A stretch of 64,000 bases of DNA, taken from NCBI RefSeq assembly GCF_003672135.1, contig NC_039508.1:4340001-4404000 (forward strand), read 5' to 3'. Shown piece after piece: positions 1-11,600 of this stretch. Every line of letters starts with the position of its first letter. Position 1 is the first letter of the stretch. The notes under the pieces are model-generated. The model searched no databases. It was given only the letters and a program-made list of their open reading frames with translations, and had not been told where the DNA came from. The position numbers and the translations under genes were made by a program. Source of the DNA: Ooceraea biroi (lineage: Eukaryota; Arthropoda; Insecta; Hymenoptera; Formicidae).

Positions 1-2301
1 ACCAAAATATGTGCAATTTTCAATCGTACTGTTGTTCGCAAACGACTTTTTCCGTAGGTGCTTAATTTCCTGTGTAAAATTACAAAACTGGTTGCAATGA
101 AGAAAATTGATCTACAGTAATTGACGACCGTGACTCTTGCCATTTCGAAGAGACAAGGCATATGCATACGTATGAGACGACGGCTTAAGATTCCGCATTC
201 TTTCACATTTTATTCGGTGTGCCTGTTGGCCTCAACGTCGCCGCGAGACCAACTGGAATAGGCTAGCAGGCGAAGGAAATCGCGAAATTAAGTAAACGTT
301 TCATCAAACACTACGTTTACATGCTTGTTAACATTTGACACGCCGTTAATTGTCCTGAGCGAAGAAAGTTACCTCGGCGAAGTTAATACATTCGCATCCG
401 CCGTCTGACATCGAACCGACTTAACTACTCGAGGAATTATCTTGTGAGGTCTTAATAGAAAAACACGCTTTAGCAACTTTCGTGACATCTGTTTTCTGTT
501 CATCCAATTAGACATGTAGATATAAATGATATAAAATTACCTACGAATATTATTCACAAAAGTCAGTCTTTAAATACACGAGCGTGAGAATCAGACCGTG
601 TAACTTGTGAGAATATGTCGAATAAGGTTCTCGTAAAATTTGCTTCTGCATGTTATTAGTTGGAGAGGTAGAATGTACATGTATGTGTAATGCATGATCA
701 TCTCGTGTACAGAATATTTTTTCCACATATAATAAAAAAGGATATGAAACGAGCGAAAAAGGCGTACTGGCATATATGGACAATATTCTCTGTTTTATAC
801 TTGATAAAAGAAAAATTATAATATGATAATTATTATGATTATAACACATGTACCTGCAAACTCATAATAATCTTGAGGAGTCATTACATCACTATCCATT
901 TGATTTGCTGAGTCAATCTAATCTTCTCGAAAATAAAATTGTTATGTACTCTGACATTTATTTAAATTTCTGTGTACCACCATACGATACTTCTTTAGTA
1001 TGCCGCGATGAATTATTAACGAATCACTTAACGACGAATTACTTCAAAGTTGGCCGCCAGTGCGATAGAGCGTGAATATCGCTCGAGAGCGTCTCGGTCG
1101 CGCGAGCATTTCTTCGACTCCTCTTTCGTTTTCTTGCTGTATCCTTGCTTGGCTTCTCCCCGTTTTTTCTCATCTATTCGTCGCCACATGAGAAATTAGT
1201 TTACGGTACGTTACATATCCAGCGCACGAAGAGCGCACAAAGTGCCGGAGCAATGACGGAAACAGGAATCCACTTATGCGTATCCACGTGGAATAAGGAA
1301 TACTGAGCAGGATACAATGAAACAATAAGGTGATTAAGAGAGAGAGAGAGAGAGAGAGAGAATTTTTAATTTTATAATTTTAATTATTTTAAATGCAACT
1401 TTACTTGCGATAAAAAAATAGACAAGTACTTCAAATATTGTATAATACAATATAATCAAGTCAATTATATGAGTATTTATTTATCGTATAAACAAATTAA
1501 AAATTAGATCAAAAAAATAAAAAGTTTTATTTATTCAAATGTAATGGATAAGGATATAATAAAATATAATAAAAGAGAAAATATCCTAATAAAAGCGCGA
1601 TCCGATTTCAATCGATACTTCTACAAAGTATTAATGTTATTGCGCATGAGTGATTTTCGTTGTTACAGAAATACTGAATTTTTCTTTGGAAAACAATGGT
1701 CAGTATGAAATGCAATCTTTGGCCAAGATCGACCAGTGCTGGAGGAGGTAGCTCATTAATAGTCCTGTGCCAGCCGCGTGCACACGCTTTTTTTTCTCGC
1801 TCATCGACTCGGCAGTGACGGATCTTCTCTTGAGGAATTAGAAAGTGAATTTCCGATATTTGGGTCGCGGAGAGACTGACTTTGCTGGCATAATGATTAA
1901 TTTATAACCGCGATAAGAAGTCTGTGCTAATAGCAACGTGAGCGTACAAAGTTGCAATATTAATTATTATTGGGATCAATTACGCGTACCGCCCATTGCA
2001 TGTTTAATGCCTTGCTTTTAGTAATAATGTTAATAATAATAAGCGTTGCGTTATATCTTATTCTGCATGTGTTGTTAGTTACATCTGAGCGTTAAATAGG
2101 TAAAGGCATATTTAAAACGTTTAATTGTGCAATACAATTAAAAACCCATGTTTTATTCAATCTTCAACGTTCAATAAAAATTTTTCTCGAAATTACATTA
2201 CAGGTAAGATCATAATTTCGTTGTGTTGTTTCTCTGACAACTTTGTCGGATATCAGAAGCATTTATTTATTAATAAATAATATATGGAAAAAAAATATAT
2301 A
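1..2301. other. Non-coding upstream region
   Basis: No coding region could be supported here. The stretch is AT-rich, with a (GA)n microsatellite at about 1,337-1,361 and a more CpG-rich patch at about 1,060-1,160. Short open frames (for example 848-1,075) have no protein-like composition, no credible splice sites and no recognisable domain. It probably represents the 5' flank of the large gene to the right. Confidence 0.55.
1337..1361. repeat. (GA)n microsatellite
   Basis: A run of about a dozen GA dinucleotides in AT-rich non-coding DNA. It is a simple sequence repeat with no evident function. Confidence 0.9.
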
Positions 2302-2309
2302 TATATAAA
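2302..2309 (+). promoter_or_regulatory. Possible TATA box of the giant matrix gene
   Basis: TATATAAA sits about 100 bp upstream of the candidate first ATG (2,409), so a start of transcription near 2,332 would give a 5' leader of about 75 nt. The box is embedded in an AT run, so it could be chance. No strong initiator was seen at the expected distance. It is offered only because it agrees with the candidate signal-peptide exon. Confidence 0.25.
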
Positions 2310-2408
2310 TTAAAAGACGAACAACGAAGTGAAACGTTTTCCATTACCTTTGCGAGGTGGCAGGCACGAAACCTCTCGTCACTTTCGCACTTTCACCCTC
2401 GCTCTCGA

Positions 2409-2457
2409 ATGGGCGACACTTTTACTCGAATGTTGTGGCAGGCGTTCGTTGTTGCAG
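2409..2457 (+). CDS. Candidate exon 1: start codon and signal peptide of the giant matrix protein
   Basis: ATG opens 16 codons (MGDTFTRMLWQAFVVA) and ends one base into the next codon at a GCAG|GTAGAT donor. That is phase 1, exactly what the exon at 8,642 needs; the junction codon becomes Asp. The peptide has a short charged n-region, a hydrophobic core (MLWQAFVVA) and small residues at -3 and -1 before the junction, so it can be read as a signal peptide cleaved near VVA|D. The hydrophobic core is short and contains Gln, which is weak for a signal peptide. A different first exon in the 6.2-kb intron, or upstream of the window, remains possible. The longer open frame from 2,329 gives the wrong phase at this donor and was not used. 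Confidence 0.35.
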
Positions 2458-2795
2458 GTAGATCTCATCGTACGTGCCATATTTACCAAGCGACTAATTC
2501 TAGCACTTAAGTGTATCATTCATAGCGTAGCATTAATTGCGTCAGCCTTTCTAGTAAATTAATCTCGTTTCATCACCGTCAGTGTGAACTCGCCTCGCAG
2601 TCACACGCTAAACACAATTCCGCCTATATGTTACATATTTGGTCATTAATACATGCTGTTACAACACGCAAACGTATCTATCTTATACGTAAGTCAAGAC
2701 GGTTCATCCGACAAAGATTTTCCAGGAGTAGTTTCCGCAAAATAATCCTGGCGGATGTCCGTTTTACTTTATGTAAAATCTATTTTATATAGATA

Positions 2796-3019
2796 TTGGA
2801 TTGTAACAAAAATTCATAGCATTATTTTAGTGAAATTTCAAGAGAAAATTAATATATATATGTACAAACTGTCTATTTAACTATATACATATACGCTGTC
2901 TTGTTCAACTAACATTTGCCATCTTTGTGATAGTTTCATGATTCTATCTTTCCAGAACTTGTCATCCTTTTTTCATTAAAAAAAATTAAATAACACTACG
3001 AACTTTTGTTACAACCCAA
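2796..3019. mobile_element. Mariner-type MITE, copy 1
   Basis: The left end (ttggattgtaacaaaaattc, continuing into atagcattattttag) is the reverse complement, with few mismatches, of the right end, which reads as ttgggttgtaacaaaagttc on the minus strand. A TA precedes the left end, as expected for a Tc1/mariner target site; the right TA is not intact. The inside is about 160 bp of AT-rich non-coding DNA, so it is non-autonomous. The same termini occur at 7,114 and 57,690. Confidence 0.75.
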
Positions 3020-5315
3020 CATTTCACGCAAAATCATCAGGCGCTATGTGCAATTGCACAGTGATGTAAAAGGTGGTCCTTGTAACAGCAGGAACCGTAT
3101 ATCCGTTTGTCCGGCCATTCTCTTGGCCATCAGACACGCTGTCGGTCACGTGCGCCCGATAAGTCACGTGGCAGCGGGCGTGTTGTGCTAGAAAATAATG
3201 CCAGCGTACTTTAATCTAGCGCCTTTCAGTCCTTGACAGAATTGAGACGTAATTTCGGTTTTGCACGTAGAAATGGGCCAGAGCGGCGCTTGAATCACTA
3301 AGTAACAAATTAATTTAACAACTGGTGGATTTAGAGGTGACGGTAAACGGCGAGTAAAGTGCTAGTTCGGCAAGCAGCAAGGTATCGCAAGCATCGCTTG
3401 ATCGATCAAGCGCTGCTTGTCCTGTCTTTTAAGGTCGAAACGTGTTCTAGTGGTAGCGATACTTTTCCAGGGTCGCTCACCCGTTCAAGCATACCTACGT
3501 GCAATATCGATTGACCGCGACGAGTTTCAGAATTACCGTTCGAATTAGCAGCCGTGTAATTTGAACGGCATTTTGGCACAAATGTCACTGAACAGACTGG
3601 ATAAATAGTTGTCCCACTGAATGAATTTTCCAAGCGAGATGAAAGCAATATGTGTGAGGTGCAATGATCAATCTTCGTGTATGAACGTTGAAACATAAAA
3701 TAATGTTTCACACTCGCTCAAACGCGACCCAAGTTACTGCGTCAAGAGACACTTACGCGACATCGAAGAACAAGAGGGATGTCGGATATTGCGGAAGCAG
3801 CTAGTCATTTTCCGCTTGGTTGGCTGGGCAAAAAGTGCTTGGATGGATATTGCACTCACAAATCTCGTCGCGTAAACGATGAGTGAACGCGACGTTACGC
3901 GCAGTAAAGACAGTAAAACGAGTAAATGTCAAGTGGCTAAACGGTAGTTACGACACATGTTTTGTCCGTAAGTTTCAAAAGACCTGCCTCTAATTTTTCG
4001 CGGTATTCTTGATGAGTATGAGATGTATGCTTGCATATAAGGATCAGCGCTTATCCAACACAAAATATTTTTCATACACGTATTGCTTCAGACGTATACG
4101 TGCACGTGATCGAAACCGATCGTTAGCGCGCCCGGCTAAAGAAATATTTTAAGAAATTCATATCCGCGCGAGACCGCGTAGCCTTTAATACCCCTGTTAC
4201 CGGTTCCCACGATCAAACGCTTTCTCTCTCGAACTCGTTCCGTACGCTTGAAGCTGCTTGAGTCTTGTTGTTTGAGTCTTGTTTGCGAATTTAGCGTGGA
4301 AAACCGATACGTTCTTAATTAGCGCGTAACAATAGCGCGAAATCCCTGCTTAAGTAAAACATGTCTTCTTTGTGTTGGGATTTGTTCTAAACAATGTACA
4401 TAAACTATTGTTCTAAACAAGGTATATAAATTGGTGCGAGTTTTTCTATGAAGAAGAAGCCAATTCTTTTGGGTCATTCTGTATTTTTCTGCGATTGATT
4501 TTGTATCAGAAAATTAACGAAGCATCGCGGATGTTACCGATTGACTGCAAGAAATAATCATTGAGCAAGTGAGAGTAATCATCATTATTCTCGGTTTACC
4601 ACAAATATCCACGTGCGTCTCCGCTCAAAGCAAAGGCACATTCCAGAAGAATAGAGCCGCCTTAGCTATTACACGGTTAAATCGTTGCCTGTGATGTGAG
4701 AAATTAATGCACTGTGCTACAGAAAAGTCAGATTTCGACAAATCATGTGAAGTGTTTGTTTCCCCATTGTGCATTGTCCTCTTTTTGGGAAAGAGCTTTC
4801 ACCGGTAATACCGTAACGACGACATTAACGCGATTCGTCACGTCTGACGTAAGCATCGATGACTTGAACTTCTGTTAAATGCATAACGTGAATTTCAGAA
4901 AAATTAAAAATTCGATTCTATAATATGGAAAATATAGATTTTAAAAGAAATTATTTATCTTTTTTTTAAACTTATTTGTTTTATTTAATCTTGATTTCGA
5001 GTTTAGCTTTCTTTTGATTAGTTAGCTTCCTTAAATATTTCAGGATTTCTTCGTCAATTATATATTTTCGTGCATCATAGATATATACTCCTATTGTTTA
5101 TGATCCATGATATGTAATGTCGCCTACTATTGAAAGTGAGATTGAAATCATGTATTCTACATTGGTCGACGACTGGGTTACCTTGATATCCATGTCACTC
5201 TCGTAAGACAGTTAAAACTTACGACACATATCGTCAGAGCACGGACACCCACCGAATACATGATTTTATAAAGTATATATACATACGAGTATAGTATAAA
5301 ATATATAGCTACATA

Positions 5316-5483
5316 ACAAAAGTTTTATCATTTTAAATAATTGAAAAATTTAGTATATATTTTATAAAAATTTTATATATATATATATATATAAAAGGGT
5401 AAATCCTAATTAGTAATTAAGTTTGACGTTATATTATATTAGTTACTAAATTTTTCAATTATTTAAAATGATAAAACTTTTGT
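5316..5483. mobile_element. Small MITE-like element with perfect 40-bp inverted repeats
   Basis: Bases 5,316-5,355 and 5,444-5,483 are perfect reverse complements over 40 bp, separated by 88 bp that include an (AT)n run. Perfect arms in AT-rich DNA suggest a recent insertion or recent gene conversion. No coding capacity and no clear target-site duplication. It lies 87 bp left of a much larger foldback element. A structured RNA is a less likely alternative. Confidence 0.7.
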
Positions 5484-5570
5484 ATATTATATATATATAT
5501 ATATTATATATATATGTATAACGGATCTAATAAGAATAAAGATGGATCACGCAATTTATACATATATGTA

Positions 5571-6156
5571 TACAGGATGTCTGACATAAAGCGAAAAACC
5601 TCTCGGCCACAGGTAGATCTCGTCAAACTGAATTAAAAAGTCCTGTACCATTTTGCAAACAACCACGTAAAATTTCGAGTAATTAAGTAAAGAAAGTTCG
5701 CTAATTCAGCGGACGCAATTGGCAGCGAGGAAAGAAGGCATGAATGACGTAAAAACCGGCTAGCTGCGCGCGCGACACGAGCGTATTTCTTAGAAGAACG
5801 CGAGAGCAGCGAGTATCGGATTACAGCGGCAGGCGAGACGAGCGTGGACAATAATTTCTCAGCGTCTCATTCAAGCGCTCGGGTTGCCGAGAAAGTGTTG
5901 TCCACGCGTCGTCTCGCCTGCCGCTGTAATCCGATACTCGCTGTTATCGCATCGCGCACGCGGCTAGTCGTTTTTTACGTCATTCATGCCTATTTCCCTC
6001 GCTGCCGATCGCGTCCGCTGAATTAGCGAACTTTCTTTACTTAATTACTCGAAATTTTACGTGGTTGTTTGCAAAATGGTACATGACTTTTTAATTCAGT
6101 TTGACGAGATCTATCTGTGGGCGAGAGGTTTTTCGCCTTATATCAGACACCCTGTA
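5571..6156. mobile_element. 586-bp foldback element with arms of about 270-295 bp
   Basis: The two ends read tacaggatgtctgacataaa and, reverse-complemented, tacagggtgtctgatataag. Complementarity continues almost to the centre: the left arm (5,571-5,865) pairs with the right arm (5,886-6,156) around a loop of about 20 bp. Small indels separate the arms; the left one carries about 25 extra bp near 5,780-5,805. Flanking TA-rich sequence hides the target-site duplication. It has no transposase, so it must be moved in trans. The two open frames inside (around 5,633-6,026) are arms read as protein and are not genes. Confidence 0.85.
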
Positions 6157-6216
6157 TAAACATATATTTATTATATAAAATTTTATTTTATATAATATTT
6201 TATATATAATATTTTT

Positions 6217-6442
6217 ATTTATTGTTTTAACGAATTTTAAATCATCGAGAACTCTAGGCAATATGCCAATTAACAATATAAATAGCACAGAACTCCTCGG
6301 GAAAGAAAAAGTTTTAATGGCTAGAACTTTTTCATTTATTGTTTTAACGAATTTTAAATCATCGAGAACTCTAGGCAATATGCCAAATAGCAATATAAAT
6401 AGCACAGAACTCCTCGGAAAAGAAAAAAATTTTAATGACTAG
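6217..6442. repeat. Tandem duplication, 117-bp unit, two copies
   Basis: Two adjacent units (6,217-6,333 and 6,334-6,442) share gttttaacgaattttaaatc, gagaactctaggcaatat and cacagaactcctcgg with few differences. The same unit, slightly diverged, forms a three-copy array 15 kb downstream at 21,641-21,994. An open frame on the minus strand across the array merely reflects the repeat. Confidence 0.85.
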
Positions 6443-7113
6443 TATAATAAAATTTATGTATATTATATAAATATATGTGAATTGCATGAATAAAGATTCA
6501 TCTTTACACTATAAAGCTGCAATCACAACAAACGGAAGCAATCAAGTGCATTTATGGATTTGTAACGGATTTACTGCGGAAAGTTGATGACCCTACTTAT
6601 CATCATGGAATTTCGTTGGCGCAATATCCACTTATCGCTTATTAAACGAGCCTCGCCGATTACCCAAGTGCAATCATTATTTTTATGATGAAAAAACAAT
6701 CTTTTGGACATTAGCTGCTGATTCCTGGCCGCATAACATGAATGGACGAATTGTTCTTACGAAACGGCCGTAATACCCAAGGGATTTCTCCTCTCGCGAA
6801 TCACGCAAGAAAATGGGCTCAAGGTAGCCCGCGCCTATGCAACCGTGATTATGCAGCTACATACGTGGAAGTCCATCGTCAGGTGCGCTCGGCTATCTCT
6901 CTTACTTAATGATTGTATTCTTAAATAACATAAACCAGAGCTAAGGTATTTGTGCGAGTGCAACGAACACTATGCGAATATTGTGCGTAAGTTATGCAAT
7001 TCGAGATTAGCAGAAACAGCCAGTAACTACATATTACATTATTTTTTGGTATATTCATGTTATTTCAATTTATGTTTATCTGTTTTGAGCAATGTACCAT
7101 TTTCTTATAAATA

Positions 7114-7356
7114 TTAGATTGTAATAAAAGTTCGTAGCATTGTTAAATATAGGTGAAACGCGTGAAAGTTTGTAATAATTAAATTATAATTAAATAATAA
7201 TGCGTTGTTACAATGGAATTACTGTAAAGATGTTAACGGAACAAACCAGCGCATGTGTGGTTGAATAAAATAAAAATAAACATTTATACATGTATGTAAT
7301 AATAATATTTGAATTTCACTAATTAAAAAGCGCTATGAACTTTAGTATAATCGCGG
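7114..7356. mobile_element. Mariner-type MITE, copy 2 (diverged)
   Basis: The left end reads ttagattgtaataaaagttc followed by gtagcattgtt, close to the left end of the copy at 2,796. The right end near 7,331-7,356, reverse-complemented, contains actaaagttcatagcgc, a degraded version of the same inverted repeat. The interior is AT-rich and non-coding. The right boundary is approximate. Confidence 0.55.
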
Positions 7357-8641
7357 TGCATTTAACAATGCAATTCAAAGCGCGTTAAAATATCGAATAC
7401 ACGCGTTGATGTATTCCAAACACGAATTTTTCACGCATGCAGATACGTCTACGATCCAATTGTTGGGTAACATGACGCGACCGGTTCGTCGGGGGCCACA
7501 AAACGGCCCGATTGGCCGCAGGCCAGACGCGGGAAAGAAGGGCGACGCGAAGTCGACCAGCTGACCCAATGTGTCCGGACGAGACTGACCTCGAACCATG
7601 GGTACACCGGTCCCGATTGCTACGGTACTGAGAAATGTCCACCGTTGAATAACCGGATGTCACCTGCTCCGGTCGTTTCGCGAGTTCAACGTCATTGGAC
7701 CACATCGGAAAGATGCAACCACCGACATTCGCATGCAACCAACTTGCGAATGAAGCAAAACGATGAAACTAAACAAAAAATCGATAATCACTAAATCGAT
7801 TGAGATACAAAACGTTTCTGGACACGTGTGTCAAAAGGTTTCAAAATCTATTTACTGTACACGTAACGAAGTAAATATATATCATTAGCTTTTTTTCTCT
7901 GTGTCCTTTAGTTCTGCCGTCGCGATATAATTAGATTACAGCACAATGTTATCATAGAAAAGCACGCAAGATTGTCCGTCCAGATATATCGCACGTATAA
8001 CGTAGTCACGTGCGCATGCAAGTGTACGGGCGCTCACGTGCACGTGAACGAAGAAAATGCGAAGTGGAGATATTTCTCGCGAGAAAAGGAGTCGGTCAGA
8101 TAACTGTACATCGTGGCCTGCGGACGACATCTTTGGTGTCGCCGACGTCTGGCGTCCTTTTCAGGTCCATTCCTATAGACACACTTGTTTTTAGGCGCGC
8201 GTCCTCTGTCTTCTCCACTTTTCTTACTAGGTTCTCCTTCTTCCTTTTTGAATCGCAAGTAGACGCAGAATTAAATCCGCGAAATTTCCGGACAAGCTTC
8301 GATTAGCATTTTCGTGATGATGCTAAAAAAAGATTATCATTAAAATACAAATGCAATTTTGCAAGTAAAATCCAGAGAAGTGGATATGACGACACACGTA
8401 TGACGCATAGCAATTATTTTACCAAGAAGTGTGATGACCAAATGAAGCTTCTACTATTATGAACATCCTTCGATAATTTCCTTTCACCACCCACTGTTTC
8501 CTCTGCGTTGAACGCGTCAAAGCAACCTTGTACTGTGCGCCTATGTATCGCGCGCGCGCGCGTGTATGCAAATCGAGTATATTAAATTAAACTGAGCAAT
8601 GACATACATATGCTAAAAGCATCTCTTTCCTTTTCTTTCAG

Positions 8642-8692
8642 ATGAAGCTTTATCAAATGTTAGAGCTTCCAGGATACAGAGGGACCTAGAGG
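8642..8692 (+). CDS. Exon 2 of the giant matrix protein
   Basis: A 51-bp exon with a strong acceptor (ctttctttcag) and a strong donor (gagg|gtaagt). Only one frame fits: it finishes a split codon with AT, encodes EALSNVRASRIQRDLE, and leaves one G that joins GA of the next exon as Gly. The result, RDLE-G-VTTVLLVS, reads smoothly into exon 3. The other two frames contain stops. It would form the start of the mature protein, just after the signal peptide. Confidence 0.7.
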
Positions 8693-11600
8693 GTAAGTCT
8701 CCACAAGACTCATGTAACGTGCCTAACAAGTGTATATTAGTCGTGACACATTTGCGACACCTGAATCACACTGATCACATAGATAAGGATCGCACTCAAA
8801 AACTGAATCGTACGATGCTTCTACGCTTAGATTTCACATCTTTTTTTACAAGGTTTGAGTGCAATCCTGCAATATCGAACGAAGTCTTTCTGCTTTACTC
8901 TTTGTCTCTGCTCTCTAACTTACTTCTTCTCATGATATACTATTCCGCGTCTCAGATATTCATGTGCGTGTTGACGCGAGGTGCGGCCGTGTAAATAAGT
9001 TTCTCAAAAGCGCAAAGTACTTTCCTATCGCTAAAAGACTGTGATATATATATGTGTCATTTCGTTTCTAGAGGGGTAATTGGGTTTTTAGATCTATCGT
9101 ATGAATGACTGCGAAGTGTTCTTCCCCAGAAAATGAAAATTCATCACTGCACAAAAAATATGTCTTTTGAACAAAGAAATAATAATTGTTTTGTTACTTC
9201 AACTCTTGTACGTATGAGTGTATAATATTATTTTAGGTAACAATCATTTTCTCCCTTACATAGAATCGTTCAGTGATTTTTGAATTTTCAAAGCTCAGGG
9301 GTTGTACATAAGCAAACAATAGTTAAACGCGTTTCTTTCTTCTCCTCTCGTACGCATGCTAATTTCTCTCATTCTCTGTTCAAAGGGAACAGTATCTTTC
9401 GAAAAGTAGAGTAATGATTGCAAATTATGCGAATTAAGGGTACGGCGGATAGTATTACAACAGGTGTCCTAGGTTACGAAAGAAGAAGGCTCGTCTACTA
9501 AGATCGTCTATCTCTTTTTTTCTGTTTCTGTTACTGCTCCCGTCTGCTCCCCCGCCTTCAACTCTTCTCAACAACTGGATGCCGTCTGCCTCCAACGTCC
9601 GTCCGCCACTCCGTCTCTCCGACGACCTACATAACAATAAAAAATAACTATAATATATATGACGCGAATCATCTTATCGATGCAAACAAACGCCGATGCA
9701 TGTACTCGGTCTGACGATTGTGACATGGACTCTCGAATTCGGTTGAAACGTGGCTGAACAAATTGAATTCGTCATATACGTCTCGTATTAAATGAACTGT
9801 AAAATTTTTACAACTCCGTCTTTTACTCTGTCGATATACTTGCTTCCTGACCTTTATTTGCTTGCGATGATCTCATTAATAAATCATCGACGCGCGGGCA
9901 TCCCGTTATTCTGTGTTGTTGTAACATCATGTTGTCTGTTACTCCTGTTACACTCTTCATTCTTAAATTTGGCTCTTCAGGAGTGACTACAGTCCTCTTG
10001 GTTTCGGCACGCCCTGGAAAGTCCGTACCTCCCGTTGGATTACTGACAAAAACTGCACGAACATTCGTGCAGGACGGTGCGAGCACCGAATTCGCCACTC
10101 AGGTTCTTGGCACGACCCTAGACAATGGTCGTCTCTACGCGAGAATTCTATCCACATCCAGCAGAGTATTCTACGATAAAGAGCCGAGTCCAGATCCATC
10201 AAGTCCCTATGTTGTTTATCCCTCAAGAGCACCAGAAGATGATTGGCGGCTCAGAGTGGCTCTTGATAATGCGCCGATCAGAGCCATAGAAGAGCTAGAA
10301 GCGCCGAGCGATGCGGAATCAAGCGACTCGGAGAAACAGAAAGAAACGGGAAATACCTCGAAACTGGACGAATTGTCCAGAGAAAATGATATATTCAGCA
10401 AGAGAGAGCTAAATGTTGATGCGCAACGATTCAAACCGGCAAAGGTTCGACCAGCCGATAATCTACCCACTTACACCGTCAAGCACGAGTACGTATCGAG
10501 CAGCTTCGATTCCTTTGACGATGCGCAATCCAAAAGCTTTAGGCCACGAGTGCCGAAGATCTTCAAGCCACAGCTAAGACCTGTGCCACAAAAGAAGCCG
10601 GACACGAAGCCTCTTGCTACGGTGACTTATCATGGTTTTGCGGACTTCACGACTACGGTTGGCGACACTGTTATCGTCTTTTCGCCAAGCACATCGCCGG
10701 CACCAGTGGGACGCCCGGCTACTACGATCAAAGGCGACGCCACACTTCGACCAGACGACGGCGTGGCAGTACTGAAGATTCGGCCTACGACCGTCATGGA
10801 ACAAGCAAGAACTGATTTACCCTACAAAGGAGGCCAGAAGCATGAAGACCAACTTTTGAGTGCTATCAACCGTGCTAATATCCAACCTAGCGTTACCGAA
10901 GACGTCGAGGTTGAATCCTCCAAGATGTCCACAGAACCGTTATTGATGATACCTGACGTTGAAACGGGATCGTTAAAGCCAACAGGTCTTTTAAAAGTTG
11001 TTGATTCAACAACATCATTAGATGGCACTACAACTCATTACAAGAGTCATATTTATGGCACTTATATTGGCACCAATTACGCGCAAATCATTCACACGTC
11101 GTCAAACGTGTACTTTTTCCCAGATGAAGCCACCGTAACGTACGGAGCTGACGACACTACAGTAGAATACGGCACAACAGGAACGGAATCTGACCAGGAC
11201 ACTACTGTTGAAGCATTACCTTCTACCACACCGACGACAATCACAACCAGTGAGGAAACACCATTTGAAATGAATGAACTCACTACTCCACTAAAAGGTA
11301 CGACAGACAGCGTTTTGACGACTTTGAAGGACATATTGGAAAGTGCGAGGAGAGTGTTAGGAACGACGGAGTCAATGATGCCAACTTTGGACGATGAAAT
11401 TCCTAATGATATCGTACCAGGCGACCCTCAAGGTCGCAGTATTAAAGGCGGCTCTTCTCAAAATGGTCTCCGACCTATCGAACACAAATTACATGAAGGG
11501 AAAGCGACGCTGGCCACTAGATTATTACCTTCTACCGTCTACAAAACGTTTACATATTTCACAACTTTCTTTATTCCTAATGGCAATGATCAGACTACGA

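Larger units (their letters stand above)
2458..8641. other. Long 5' intron (if exon 1 is right) filled with small mobile elements
   Basis: No exon could be supported in this stretch. It holds two mariner-type MITEs, a perfect 40-bp inverted repeat, a 586-bp foldback element and a 117-bp tandem duplication, all listed separately, plus (AT)n and a (CG)n run near 8,549-8,563. It ends in a clean polypyrimidine tract and TTTCAG acceptor. Open frames at 3,406-3,711 and 8,010-8,306 have no protein-like features. Confidence 0.5.

Noticed and set aside
5633..6026. Open frames within the foldback element
   Set aside because: They are produced by the two complementary arms and have no counterpart in known proteins.
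9929..9980. ATG at 9,929 as the start of the large reading frame
   Set aside because: It lies in a pyrimidine-rich intron end just before a good acceptor, and the phase of that acceptor matches the exon at 8,642.
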